Assembly (NCBI RefSeq): GCF_034541975.1
Contig: NZ_JAVYJM010000001.1
Length of the DNA: 64,000 nucleotides
Strand: one strand, 5' to 3'
Source of the DNA: Dermacoccus abyssi
GTDB lineage: Bacteria; Actinomycetota; Actinomycetes; Actinomycetales; Dermatophilaceae
Part shown: positions 8,681 through 16,554 of the stretch, piece by piece
Layout: the number at the start of each line of letters is the position of its first letter
Position numbering within the stretch: the first letter of the stretch is position 1
Program-made: the position numbers and the translations under genes
The notes under the pieces: model-generated
Told to the model about the DNA's origin: nothing
Database searches by the model: none
The model's input: only the letters and a program-made list of their open reading frames with translations

Positions 8681-8686
8681 TAGCGT
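8681..8686 (+). promoter_or_regulatory. Orphan -10-like box after pdxH
   Basis: TAGCGT is followed by no convincing gene, only by about 90 bases and then a strong terminator at 8777-8811. Together they could define a small RNA, or the box could be chance. A 14-base hairpin (GTTCC, loop TTCG, GGAAC) lies just upstream at 8652-8665. Confidence 0.25.
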
Positions 8687-8776
8687 TGACCATGACGAAG
8701 CGCGCCGCGTTCCCTCCCCCTGGTGGCGTGCTTCGTTCTGTTCGGCCGCAGCGCCTTCGGGTGCGCGCCGAACGGC

Positions 8777-8811
8777 GAAGGGCCGGACTCCCACGTGGCG
8801 TCCGGCCCTTC
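8777..8811. terminator. Bidirectional terminator between pdxH and the DUF305 gene
   Basis: A 12-bp perfect stem (GAAGGGCCGGAC pairing with GTCCGGCCCTTC) with an 11-base loop sits between the two convergent genes. It is T-rich on the right (TTCGTTCTT) and can serve the minus-strand gene as well. Confidence 0.75.
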
Positions 8812-8829
8812 GTTCTTGTGTGCTGATGG

Positions 8830-9588
8830 CTATTTCTGACCTGCTTCGGCATCGCTCCACGGTTTGGCGCCGCGCTTGGCGAGCATGCTCGTCATGAGGT
8901 TGATCTCGCTCTTCTGGCCCTCCACCATGGTTCTGGCCAGGCGGACGGTCTGTGAGTCGCTCGCCGCAGCCTGAGCGGCCTCTGCCATCTCCACGCCGGC
9001 GCGGTGGTGGACGATCATCAGCCGCAGGTAGAGGATCTCTGCTTGCTTGCCGCGGCTCTCGCGTAGCTTCGACAACTGCTCGCCGGACGCCATGCCCGGC
9101 ATCCGGCCGTCCGCGAGGAGCATTTGTCCCTTCGGAAGACCAGCGTGCTGGTGGCCGGTCCGCGCCATCCACGCCATGCGCTCACCGGACACCGCGAGGG
9201 GCAGCTCCCATTCCTGCAGCCACGCCATCATCTGGCCGCGCTGGTTCTCCTGCGTCGTCGCGATGTCGTAGGACAGCGTCTGGATGTCGGCTGCGGTGCT
9301 GCGCGAGCGCACCGTCATCGACATGTCGACAGCCTGCGCGTGGTGCGCCGACATGTCGCGCGCGAACCCGGCGTCGACGCTGTCGGCTCCCGGGTGACGT
9401 GGCTGCGCCGACCACATGCCGACGAGTGCGGCGAGCGCGAGGGCCACGAGTGCGACCAGCGTGATGGCCGCCGGGCGGCGTACCTGTGCCCAGGTGAGGT
9501 CGTCGCGACGCTCGTCGTCCGACGCGGGCTCCGGGCTTCGATGACGCTCGGGGCCCCCACCGTCGTGCGGTTTCTTTTCGTCCGTCAT
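8830..9588 (-). CDS. DUF305 protein, membrane-anchored four-helix domain
   Basis: About 252 residues: a charged cytoplasmic start, a membrane segment at about 45-65, then a secreted DUF305 domain. Its hallmark paired His motifs are visible as SAHHAQAVDM near residue 81 and IVHHRAGVEMAE near 192, with many Met residues between them. Members of the family (for example CopM) bind copper or other metals in the periplasm; the role here is not known. It directly follows the DUF3105 gene and is probably cotranscribed. A GTG at 9606, overlapping the stop of that gene, is an alternative start that would add 6 residues. Confidence 0.88.
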   Translation of the reverse strand: MTDEKKPHDGGGPERHRSPEPASDDERRDDLTWAQVRRPAAITLVALVALALAALVGMWSAQPRHPGADSVDAGFARDMSAHHAQAVDMSMTVRSRSTAADIQTLSYDIATTQENQRGQMMAWLQEWELPLAVSGERMAWMARTGHQHAGLPKGQMLLADGRMPGMASGEQLSKLRESRGKQAEILYLRLMIVHHRAGVEMAEAAQAAASDSQTVRLARTMVEGQKSEINLMTSMLAKRGAKPWSDAEAGQK

Positions 9589-9602
9589 GGAAGGTCCGAG
9601 CG

Positions 9603-10256
9603 TCACATCTGGCCGGCGAGCTTGCCCGTGTTCGGGTCGTACGCGCCGCTGCAGGCTGCGCCCGGCTCAGGCGTCTGGGGGCCCTGCAGGTAGGCGTCGA
9701 TGAACTTCTTGATGCGCGGATCCGAAGCGTTGTCGACCTTGAGCTGGTGGCCCCAGGCCGTCAGGACGATCTTCGAGCCCTGACCCGGGTACTGACTCAT
9801 GAGCATGTAGTCCTGGCCGGCCAGCTTCTTCAGCTTGGAGATGTCACCGCTGCTCGCCTTGTCGGTGGTGATCCACACGGCGCCGTGTTCGAGGCTGTGG
9901 ACGGCGTACTTGTCCGGGATCTTCTTGTCGTAGACGCCGCAGTTGGCCCAGGCCTGGTTGTGGTTACCGCCTGCGGGCGGCGTCATGGGGAACGTGGGGT
10001 CGCCCTCCACGTGGTCGCGGCCCAGGTTGCTCCACGTCTTCATGCCCTTGATGTCGGAGCTGGCGGTGCCGCCGTCGCCTCCGTCGCCAGAGTCGCGCGT
10101 CGCGAGGAAACCCACACCTGCACCGAGCGCGACGACCGCGGCGACTCCGCCCGCGATCAGGGCCATGCGCTTCTTCTTCTCCGAGCGGCGCTGCTCGGCC
10201 TGCATCTGGGCGAGGCGCTCGCGTCCACTCGCCGTATCGCGATCGCTGCGTGCCAT
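9603..10256 (-). CDS. DUF3105 membrane-anchored protein
   Basis: A 217-residue protein with a charged cytoplasmic head (MARSDRDTASGRERLAQMQA), one membrane segment at about residues 31-51, a Gly/Asp-rich linker and an exported DUF3105 domain with the typical blocks PPAGGNHNQAWANCGVYD and HSLEHGAVWI. Cys, His and Asn residues in these blocks suggest metal binding, but the function of DUF3105 is unknown. AGGAG precedes the ATG at 10256. DUF3105 and DUF305 genes often occur side by side in actinobacteria, and here they are adjacent with coupled ends. The gene is divergent from the iron repressor gene. Confidence 0.88.
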   Translation of the reverse strand: MARSDRDTASGRERLAQMQAEQRRSEKKKRMALIAGGVAAVVALGAGVGFLATRDSGDGGDGGTASSDIKGMKTWSNLGRDHVEGDPTFPMTPPAGGNHNQAWANCGVYDKKIPDKYAVHSLEHGAVWITTDKASSGDISKLKKLAGQDYMLMSQYPGQGSKIVLTAWGHQLKVDNASDPRIKKFIDAYLQGPQTPEPGAACSGAYDPNTGKLAGQM

Positions 10257-10363
10257 GGGGGTACTCCTCGTGGGGGTCGTGCTGTGCGGTCGGCGCTCAT
10301 TATGGCCGTACAACCTTTGCGCACGGCTACGCAGGAGGCCGTGGAGGTGGCACTCTTGTCCTC

Positions 10364-11065
10364 GTGAGTGACCTCATCGATACCACCGAGATGTATCTGC
10401 GCACGATCTATGACCTCGAGGAAGAGGGCATCCCTCCGCTGCGCGCACGTATCGCCGAGCGCCTCGGCCACTCCGGCCCGACCGTCTCGCAGACGGTCGC
10501 GCGCATGGAGCGTGACGACCTGCTGCACGTCGGTGACGGTCGGCGGATCGAGCTGACGGATAAGGGGCGCACGCTGGCGACCCGCGTCATGCGCAAGCAT
10601 CGCCTCGCCGAGCGCCTGCTCGTCGACGTCATCGGGCTCGAACTCGAGTTCGTGCACGACGAGGCATGCCGCTGGGAACACGTCATGAGTGAGCGCGTGG
10701 AGCGCAAGATTCTCGAACTCATCGCCGACAAGGGCCTGTCGCCCTACGGCAACCCCATTCCGGGTCTCGCAGAGCTGGGATGGGAAGGGGAGGCGATCGG
10801 CTTCCGTGACGGCGTGCAGTCGCTGGTCGAGGTCGCCGGCCAGGAGCCCGTCGAGGTCATCGTGCGGCGCATCGGTGAGCCGGCCCAGGCGGACGCCGAG
10901 TCGCTCGCTGTTCTGACGAGCGTCGGCCTCGCGCCACAGGTGGCCCTGATCGTGCGCGCCGAGGGTGAGCGTGTGCACGCTGCGGTGCTCGACCGGACGG
11001 ACGACGCGGTGTCGCTTCCGCACGACCTCGCGTCCCACGTTTTCGTGGAGGTTCGTCAGGGCTGA
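10364..11065 (+). CDS. ideR: Iron-dependent repressor, DtxR/IdeR family
   Basis: Metal-activated transcriptional repressor of 233 residues, the global iron regulator in actinobacteria. It has the N-terminal winged helix (TEMYLRTIYDLEEEGIPPLR, then RIAERLGHSGPTVSQTVARM), the dimerization and metal domain with the ligands in HDEACRWEHVMSERVE (Cys102, Glu105 and His106 in DtxR numbering) and a C-terminal SH3-like domain. The Cys at the primary site favours iron over manganese regulators of the MntR type. The GTG start is supported by a CACTCT hexamer ending 7 bases before it; the GGAGG at 10343 is too far upstream to be the usual ribosome site. No iron box was seen nearby. Confidence 0.92.
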   Translation: MSDLIDTTEMYLRTIYDLEEEGIPPLRARIAERLGHSGPTVSQTVARMERDDLLHVGDGRRIELTDKGRTLATRVMRKHRLAERLLVDVIGLELEFVHDEACRWEHVMSERVERKILELIADKGLSPYGNPIPGLAELGWEGEAIGFRDGVQSLVEVAGQEPVEVIVRRIGEPAQADAESLAVLTSVGLAPQVALIVRAEGERVHAAVLDRTDDAVSLPHDLASHVFVEVRQG

Positions 11066-11069
11066 CGCG

Positions 11070-11085
11070 TGTGATGTTTGTCACA
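11070..11085 (+). promoter_or_regulatory. CRP-type binding site
   Basis: TGTGATGTTTGTCACA is a perfect match to the TGTGA-N6-TCACA consensus of cAMP receptor proteins. It lies in the 391-base gap upstream of the wall hydrolase, just after the ideR stop, where it could act on the hydrolase promoter. In Mycobacterium and Streptomyces, rpfA-type genes are known CRP targets. Confidence 0.65.
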
Positions 11086-11254
11086 TAATCGGCCTGTAAC
11101 GGTTTTGCGGATTTCGGCGGTGGCGGGAAGCGTCATGCCCCCACGGGTGGAGTTCGCGTTTGCCGCGCCGTGACGCGGCGAACACCAACTCCACGTGCCC
11201 GTGATCTTTCCGTTACGGTCGGTTGCGGTTCGGTTCGAGAACACTCGTTCGCCC

Positions 11255-11442
11255 TTCGCGCCCAGCCCTGTCGGGGCGTACGAGTCTTATCCGCGAGATC
11301 GCAGTGACAGGGGCGGGGGACCCACTTTTCGTCCGAGGCCATGAGCCACGGACTTGGGGTGAAGTCACGCACGAGACCGCACAGGTCGGCGTGACCGGGC
11401 TGAGCAACTGGCCCGAACCCGACAGCTCACCTCGTAGGCGCT
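11255..11442 (+). ncRNA. ydaO/yuaA-type c-di-AMP riboswitch
   Basis: The leader of the wall hydrolase carries the conserved blocks of the c-di-AMP riboswitch: GGGGGACCCA at about 11316-11325, the central GGGGTGAAGTCACG block, and near the 3' end GACAGCTCACCTCGTAGGCG (11421-11440). The order and approximate spacing fit the ydaO class, which in actinobacteria commonly precedes NlpC/P60 and Rpf genes and reduces expression when c-di-AMP is high. The 3' block ends just before the ribosome site GAGAGG. No separate intrinsic terminator is obvious, so control of translation or of Rho access is possible. The 5' border is estimated. Confidence 0.88.
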
Positions 11443-11456
11443 CGAGAGGTTGCACA

Positions 11457-12437
11457 TTGTCCACCCAGAAGACCATCGGTCGTCACGCCCAGTCGAAGAA
11501 CCCCCGTAGCCTGACCCGCGTCTCCGCGGCCGTCACTGTCGCCGGTGGTCTCTTCGCCGGCCTCGCCGCGACGGGCTCGTCCGCAGGCGCTGCTCCGACG
11601 ACGCCGCGTGAGGAGGCCGTGCGGGCCGCCACGACGCCGCTCGAGCTCAAGACGGTCACCCCGGCCAAGTCACTCGTCGCGAAGCAGGCCAAGAAGGCCG
11701 CGGCGACCAAGAAGTCCACTGTAAAGAAGGCCTCGCGTACGCAGGTCCGCCAGGCCCTGACGCAGCGCAACGAGCGCGCCACGCAGGCCCTCGCCGCTCA
11801 GCGCAAGGCTGCGCAGGAGCGTCGTGAGGCTCGCGCCGCCGCGAAGGAGCGCGAGGAGCGTCAGCAGCTCAACCGCACGCAGGTGCGCCGCACCGTGACG
11901 CAGCACCGCACGCCGAACCAGCAGAACGCCTACGGCCAGCAGCGTCAGCGTCCGGCCGCTACGGCGACCACGCAGCGCACGCGTCCGGCCGCTACGGCGA
12001 CCACGCAGCGCACGCGTCCGGCCGCTACGGCGACCACGCAGCGCACGCGTCAGTACACGGTCAACACGGCCGCGACGCGCATGACGAACCAGAAGGCCTC
12101 GGCTGCCACGCCGTCGCGCTCCGGTGTCGTCGCCATCGCGTCGCGCTACACGGGCATCCGTTACACGTGGGGCGGCAGCACGCCGGCCACGGGTCTCGAC
12201 TGCTCCGGTTTCGTCGCCTACGTGTTCAAGCAGATCGGCGTCAACCTTCCGCACCAGTCCGGTGCCATCCGGGCCATGACGACGCCGGTCTCGAACCCGC
12301 GTCCGGGTGACCTCGTCTACGCGCCGGGCCACATCGGCATCTACGCCGGTAACGGCATGTCGTACGAAGCCCGCCAGGCGGGCATGCCGTCGGGTCTCTA
12401 CCCGGTGGTTCGCGGATCCTCCTACGGCCGCCTCTGA
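11457..12437 (+). CDS. Secreted NlpC/P60 peptidoglycan hydrolase
   Basis: Exported cell wall endopeptidase, 326 residues. The signal peptide has a basic head and hydrophobic core with a likely cut after SSAGA near residue 44. A long Ala/Arg/Gln/Thr-rich linker follows, containing ASRTQVRQAL, NRTQVRRTVTQ and three identical copies of an 11-residue unit. The C-terminal NlpC/P60 domain (about 220-326) has the catalytic Cys in LDCSGFVAY near residue 249 and the His in GHIGIYAGNG near 292. The TTG start is supported by GAGAGG 7 bases upstream, immediately after the riboswitch. It probably cleaves within wall peptides, as RipA-type enzymes do, during growth or division. Confidence 0.93.
   Translation: MSTQKTIGRHAQSKNPRSLTRVSAAVTVAGGLFAGLAATGSSAGAAPTTPREEAVRAATTPLELKTVTPAKSLVAKQAKKAAATKKSTVKKASRTQVRQALTQRNERATQALAAQRKAAQERREARAAAKEREERQQLNRTQVRRTVTQHRTPNQQNAYGQQRQRPAATATTQRTRPAATATTQRTRPAATATTQRTRQYTVNTAATRMTNQKASAATPSRSGVVAIASRYTGIRYTWGGSTPATGLDCSGFVAYVFKQIGVNLPHQSGAIRAMTTPVSNPRPGDLVYAPGHIGIYAGNGMSYEARQAGMPSGLYPVVRGSSYGRL
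11949..12047 (+). repeat. Three identical 33-bp tandem repeats
   Basis: Units at 11949-11981, 11982-12014 and 12015-12047 are identical at the nucleotide level and encode RPAATATTQRT three times in the hydrolase linker. The identity, including silent positions, suggests recent slippage or gene conversion. Confidence 0.97.
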
Positions 12438-12457
12438 CCGAACCGGTCGCACGACAA

Positions 12458-12491
12458 AGGCGCCGCAAGCCCTCGGGCTTGCGGCGCCTTC
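12458..12491 (+). terminator. Terminator after the NlpC/P60 gene
   Basis: A very strong stem of up to 16 bp (AAGGCGCCGCAAGCCC pairing with GGGCTTGCGGCGCCTT) begins 20 bases after the stop. It also stands at the 3' end of the convergent surface protein gene and may stop transcription in both directions. Confidence 0.85.
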
Positions 12492-12511
12492 GCGCGTTGG
12501 TGGACCCGGGC

Positions 12512-13276
12512 TTACTTGAACTCTCGGAAAAACATGGCCGCTGCGCCACCGACGCCGAGGAGGACGACGCCGAGTCCGATGGCGAGCGTGAGGTTGCTCG
12601 GGCCGTCGGAGTCGTCGAACGCGGGCGCGGCGAGGCTCGACGCGCTGCTGCTCGGCGTCCGTGACGACGTCTTCGAGCTCGAGGAGGACGTGGAGGACGA
12701 CGACGAGGAGGACGCGCTGCTGCTCGGCGTGGAGGTGGCCGTCGGGCTCATCTCGTTGGAGCGGGTGGTGGAGGGCTTCGTCGGTGCCGGAACGTCGCTC
12801 GTCGCGCTCGGCAGGCCGGGTGCGGGCACGTTGTCCGTGGTCGGTGCGGGCGCACTGTGCGTTCGCGTCGGCGTGTAGGTCGGGGTGGACGTCGACGGCT
12901 CCGGCGCCGGAGCGCACTGGTCGAGCGGGAGCGAGCCGACGCCGACTCCGCCGGCATTGATGTAGACGGCGCCGGCGCCCGACGGGATGGACAACGTCAC
13001 CGTCGTCGACGCGTACGGAGCCACGGTGGTAGCCGCCGGGGAGACGGGGGAGCCTCCCGCTGAGGCGGTGAACGTCTGGACGAGTTCGCTGCCGTTGGTC
13101 AACGTGACCGTGACGAGCGTTCCGTTCGCGCCGCAGGTCGGCGACTGGAAGATGGCGCTGCTGCCTCCCGGCGCCTTGGGGAGCGCGGACGCGGCGGACG
13201 CGCCGGTGACAGCGATGACGCCGAGACCGGCGGCGCCGGCGAGAGCGCGGGCGGAGGAGAAGGGGCGTGCAAGCAT
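12512..13276 (-). CDS. Secreted Ser/Thr/Pro-rich surface protein with C-terminal membrane anchor
   Basis: A 254-residue exported protein. It starts with a signal peptide (MLARPFSSARALAGAAGLGV, likely cut after ASA), followed by an Ig-like, Thr-rich domain of about 100 residues with two Cys, then a long Ser/Thr/Pro-rich stalk with a run of about 20 Ser near residues 180-210. It ends in a membrane helix (LGVVLLGVGGAAAMFF) and a short basic tail. The layout is that of a wall-spanning protein, but there is no LPXTG sorting motif, so it is probably membrane-anchored. The Ser/Thr stalk is a plausible target of the O-mannosyltransferase at 46672. An upstream ATG at 13330 would extend it, but the signal peptide favours 13276. 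Confidence 0.8.
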   Translation of the reverse strand: MLARPFSSARALAGAAGLGVIAVTGASAASALPKAPGGSSAIFQSPTCGANGTLVTVTLTNGSELVQTFTASAGGSPVSPAATTVAPYASTTVTLSIPSGAGAVYINAGGVGVGSLPLDQCAPAPEPSTSTPTYTPTRTHSAPAPTTDNVPAPGLPSATSDVPAPTKPSTTRSNEMSPTATSTPSSSASSSSSSSTSSSSSKTSSRTPSSSASSLAAPAFDDSDGPSNLTLAIGLGVVLLGVGGAAAMFFREFK

Positions 13277-13585
13277 CGGGAGCGACCTTCGGAAGACGTC
13301 GAGCGGCGTGGTGCCCGTCGATTCTTCCACGAACCGAGCCGAACAGCAGGACGATCGGTCTTCGGTTGCCCGGCTGGGGTCGACGAATCAGATGAAACTC
13401 GAGTGCAACCAAGTGCTCGCCACGTGCGTCTTTTCTCGTGAACGCTCGGAAACAGAGCGGTCCGTCACATTTGCGCCGCAGCGCACATGGGGCAGAAGGC
13501 TCGCGGTAGCGGGGTCGGTGGGGTCTTGGGGGCTCGATCGCCCCCGCACCGGCGAGCGGGCGTTAGGTCTGATTGACTTAGCGCC
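13277..13585. other. Intergenic region of about 310 bases
   Basis: This gap separates two divergent genes and must hold both promoters. A hairpin-forming GGGGGCTCGATCGCCCCC lies at 13539-13556. I see no open frame with sensible composition, no ribosome site without a gene, and no known RNA motif. Confidence 0.5.
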
Positions 13586-14161
13586 GTGACGATCAACGCA
13601 GCTGCTGTGGCCTACCTGCGCCACCACCTGTGCGAATTTCTTCTCTTCGTCGTACTGGCCACGCCGGTGCTCGTCATGCGTCCGTTCCTCGGCAACGTTG
13701 TCGTCGTCGTCCTCTTTTTCGTCATGTACTTCGGTTTCTCGTACCAGAGTGAGCGCGCGGTTCGTCTGCGCGTGGACGACGACGGTGTGCAGTACCTCGC
13801 GGGCGGGCGGGATCGCTCGTTCATCGCCTGGAGCGAGATCGGAGCGATCGTGCCGCGTCGGTTCCGCGGATGGCCCGCCGAGGATGCTCTCGTCGTCCTC
13901 GATCACGCGGACAAGCCGCTTCTCGTGGCTGGTGTCGCGATGTTCGGTGATGCGGACCTGCGGCGGGTGAAGGCCTACGCCGGGCAGCGCGTCGAGGTGC
14001 GTGAGCCTGTTGTTCTGTCGGCGCTCACGGGTCGAGCGGGCGGACACCGTCGGCCCGATCTCGTGCCGGAGCGCACGTCGGAGCGGTTCCTCGCGTCGTC
14101 GATCGGCGGCATGGTACTCGCCGCGCTCGTGGCGGTGGCGCTGTTCAGCTTCGTGCGCTGA
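13586..14161 (+). CDS. Membrane protein with PH-like domain, unknown function
   Basis: A 191-residue protein. Two membrane segments near the N-terminus (residues 16-31 and 36-52) are followed by a soluble stretch (about 55-150) whose pattern, ending in SFIAWSEIGAIVP and then HADKPLLVAGVAMFG, resembles bacterial PH-like domains (YcxB/DUF2244-type membrane proteins). A third membrane segment closes the protein (about 170-189). The GTG start lacks a clear ribosome site. Its last 17 bases overlap the 3' end of the convergent MFS gene. Function unknown. Confidence 0.7.
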   Translation: MTINAAAVAYLRHHLCEFLLFVVLATPVLVMRPFLGNVVVVVLFFVMYFGFSYQSERAVRLRVDDDGVQYLAGGRDRSFIAWSEIGAIVPRRFRGWPAEDALVVLDHADKPLLVAGVAMFGDADLRRVKAYAGQRVEVREPVVLSALTGRAGGHRRPDLVPERTSERFLASSIGGMVLAALVAVALFSFVR

Positions 14162-15350
14162 GGCGCTGCTCGCGTCGGTCGGAGAGGACGACGACGGCGA
14201 GGCACGCGGCGGCCATCGCGGCGCCGAAGAGGAACATCACGGAGTAGTGGATGCCCGCCTGTTCCGTGACCCACGCCATGATGGCCGGCACCGCGAAGCC
14301 GAGGTAGGTCACGGAGTAGAAAACGGCGGTGAGGCCGGCGAGGTCGCGCGGGCCGGCGATGCGCTGCACCTCGAGCAGGCCGCTCACCATGGCGAGGCCG
14401 TAGCCGGCGCCGAGGACGAAGCTACCGAGAATCGCGGTGGCGATGGCCAGCTCTGACGCGGCGAGCGCGCCGAGCAGCATTCCGGCGACGAGAACGACGA
14501 GCGCCGCTGTCACGGCCCGTGCGGAGCCGGGGCGGTCGATCTTGCGCCCGAGGGATTGCACGAAGAAGCCGCAGGTGAGGCCGACGACGCACAGGAGCGC
14601 GGAGAAGGCGATGGGTGCGTTCGTCACGCGGGAGCTCATGAGGGCGGGCAGGACGGCGTACGCGCAGGCGGCTGCGCCGAAGACCCAGGGCGCGACCGGC
14701 AGGACGACGGTGAGGAAGCGTCGGTGGCCGAGCGCGGGGATGCGCAGGTCGTCGCGCAGGCGCCCGGTGTTGCGGTTCGTCAGGTCGATGGTTTCCGGGG
14801 TGCCGCGCAGGCCGATTGCTGCGCTCAGCGTGACGAGGATGTTGACGACGTACGCGAGTTCGTCGGGGTAGGGCGCCCACTGAGCGAGGCAGCCGGCGAC
14901 GCCCGCACCGATGCCGAATCCGGCGGTGAGCGACATGGCGGCGCGCTTGGCGCCGGTGCCGTCGGGTACGTCGTCGTGGGGGCGGGAGGAGAGTTCCTTG
15001 ACCCAGGACGTGCCGACGGCCATGACGAGGCCGAGCGCGATGCCGGACAGGACGCGTCCGGCGAAAAGCGCCGCGACCTGACCGTGCGCGAGCGCGAGGG
15101 TGGCACTGCCGGCCATCGCGATCCAGGGGGCCGGAGCGAGGAGCTTGGCTCGCCCGTACCGGTCGGAGAGCGGGCCGCCGATGAGCAGCGACGGGATGAT
15201 GCCGAGCACGTAGGCGAAGAGCAGGATGTCGACGGTGACCGCCGGCAGGTGGTGCTGCGACTTGTACATGACGAGCAGGGGAGTGAACTCGTTGCCACCC
15301 CAGGCCACGGCGAGCATGGCGTGGGCGGGGCGGGTCCACGGCTTCGTCAT
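14145..15350 (-). CDS. MFS transporter
   Basis: A 401-residue major facilitator with 12 predicted membrane segments. Family motifs include GGPLSDRYGRAKLLAPAPW between helices 2 and 3, and repeated small-residue helices. The sequence ILFAYVLGIIPSLLIGGPLS resembles drug or sugar effluxers of the YcaD/CynX-like type, but the substrate cannot be told. The ATG at 15350 has AGGAAG 4 bases upstream; earlier ATGs lack one. It is convergent with, and slightly overlaps, the 13586 gene. No regulator is adjacent. The following 270 bases (15351-15621) hold no gene that I can support. Confidence 0.9.
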   Translation of the reverse strand: MTKPWTRPAHAMLAVAWGGNEFTPLLVMYKSQHHLPAVTVDILLFAYVLGIIPSLLIGGPLSDRYGRAKLLAPAPWIAMAGSATLALAHGQVAALFAGRVLSGIALGLVMAVGTSWVKELSSRPHDDVPDGTGAKRAAMSLTAGFGIGAGVAGCLAQWAPYPDELAYVVNILVTLSAAIGLRGTPETIDLTNRNTGRLRDDLRIPALGHRRFLTVVLPVAPWVFGAAACAYAVLPALMSSRVTNAPIAFSALLCVVGLTCGFFVQSLGRKIDRPGSARAVTAALVVLVAGMLLGALAASELAIATAILGSFVLGAGYGLAMVSGLLEVQRIAGPRDLAGLTAVFYSVTYLGFAVPAIMAWVTEQAGIHYSVMFLFGAAMAAACLAVVVLSDRREQRLSARS

Positions 15351-15621
15351 GGGACTTCCTCCAGGTGCTCGGCTACTGGCAGGTACCCATGCAATCACGC
15401 GGCTTGGCTCGGTGGTGCGGTGCGTTTCGGGGAGTGAGCGACGTCATCGTGGGCGGGGTGTCGTGAGGGGTACAGGCCTCGCGCGGTCGGGCGTGTGTGG
15501 TGCCGGACTGACTCGGTGCCCCGTTGTGTTCTGACGGGGCCCGGTTCAGGTGCGAAGGCGGCGTGACGACGCGCTGAGTGCCGGGTGACCGCGAGCCTGC
15601 TCGACCCGGTGAACCGGACGA

Positions 15622-16131
15622 CTACGCCGTCTCGCTGATGAGGTCGAGAAAGTGTCGGGAGCGCTCGCGCAGTTGGGCGACGCGCAGTTCTTGCCAGGCG
15701 ACGCGTTCGGCTTCGTCCTGAACCTCCATGGCGTTGGGGACGCGGCGGGCGTTCCTCGAGCAGGAGAAGTCGGTGCAGATGGACGTGCCGACGGTGTTGC
15801 CGACGCGGCCGCTCGCTCCGGCGCGCGGCGCGACGTAGAGGGTGACGTTGTCGGTGGCGGTGATGTCCTGACACCAGGAGCACAGCAGCTTGCGGCGCTC
15901 CTTGGGTGGGGTGGCGCGGCGCAGGAGGAGGGTGCGCACTGCGTCGCCGTCCTCGGTCTCGACGACGAAGGTGGCGTACGACTGCTGCTCGCGCTTGGGG
16001 TCGATCCAGCCGAAGTAGTCGCGACCGTCCCACTCGATGCCGTCGAGGTCGGGCAGGTTGGCGCGCTTCGCCTCGCCCTTGGAGGCGTTGACGAAGGACG
16101 CACGGATCTCTGCTTCGGTGACGGCTCGCAT
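15622..16131 (-). CDS. FBP domain protein (EF-G-binding type)
   Basis: A 169-residue protein of the fusidic-acid-resistance FBP family. It has an N-terminal helical region (VTEAEIRASFVNASKGEAKR) and the C-terminal treble-clef zinc finger with Cys pairs in LLCSWCQDI and SICTDFSCSRNAR. Proteins of this family bind elongation factor G; FusB-type members rescue it from fusidic acid, while the actinobacterial branch is less well studied. The ATG at 16131 was chosen because GAGAGG lies 9 bases upstream; the ATG at 16140 directly touches that site. It is divergent from tRNA-Arg. Confidence 0.88.
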   Translation of the reverse strand: MRAVTEAEIRASFVNASKGEAKRANLPDLDGIEWDGRDYFGWIDPKREQQSYATFVVETEDGDAVRTLLLRRATPPKERRKLLCSWCQDITATDNVTLYVAPRAGASGRVGNTVGTSICTDFSCSRNARRVPNAMEVQDEAERVAWQELRVAQLRERSRHFLDLISETA

Positions 16132-16388
16132 GGGTTCCATCCTCTCGGAGCGCTTCTGCGGGCCGCAAACGAATTCAGTCGGGGAGCAGCAGTCGCGCCC
16201 GCTCGGGCCAGAACGTGACGGGGCAGTGGCCGCACAAGGGGGCGCCGCGCAGGCGCGGCGCCCCGCGACTACAGCAGCCCGCCCGACAACAGTTAGGCTG
16301 ACCGCTGCGCGTGCAACCCCTCGGGCGGAGCACGTCGCGACGTTCACGCGAGTGCGTCACCGCCTGGTCGGCGCGATGCGAGGACGAC

Positions 16389-16461
16389 GCTCCCGTAGCT
16401 CAGGGGATAGAGCACCGCTCTCCTAAAGCGGGTGTCGCAGGTTCGAATCCTGCCGGGAGCA
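16389..16461 (+). tRNA. tRNA-Arg (anticodon CCT)
   Basis: The sequence folds into a complete cloverleaf: acceptor GCTCCCG with CGGGAGC, D stem GCTC with GAGC, anticodon stem CCGCT with AGCGG around the loop CTCCTAA, and T arm GCAGG TTCGAAT CCTGC. The anticodon CCT reads the rare codon AGG. The 3' CCA is not encoded. It lies between the FBP gene and an oxidoreductase gene. Confidence 0.97.
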
Positions 16462-16554
16462 CCGATCGGCCCTCGGGCAAGAATGTGTGGGGCCGGCCAA
16501 CCTCGGCATCCGGTTCGGCCCACGTCGGGCTTTGGTGATGCCAGGATCGAAGGC

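Noticed and set aside
8692..8826. Short frame starting at an ATG after TAGCGT
   Set aside because: The spacing to the hexamer is 5, the product is Arg-rich, and the frame runs through the terminator stem.
12512..13276. LPXTG cell wall sorting of the surface protein
   Set aside because: The stalk and C-terminal helix fit, but no LPXTG-like motif precedes the membrane helix.
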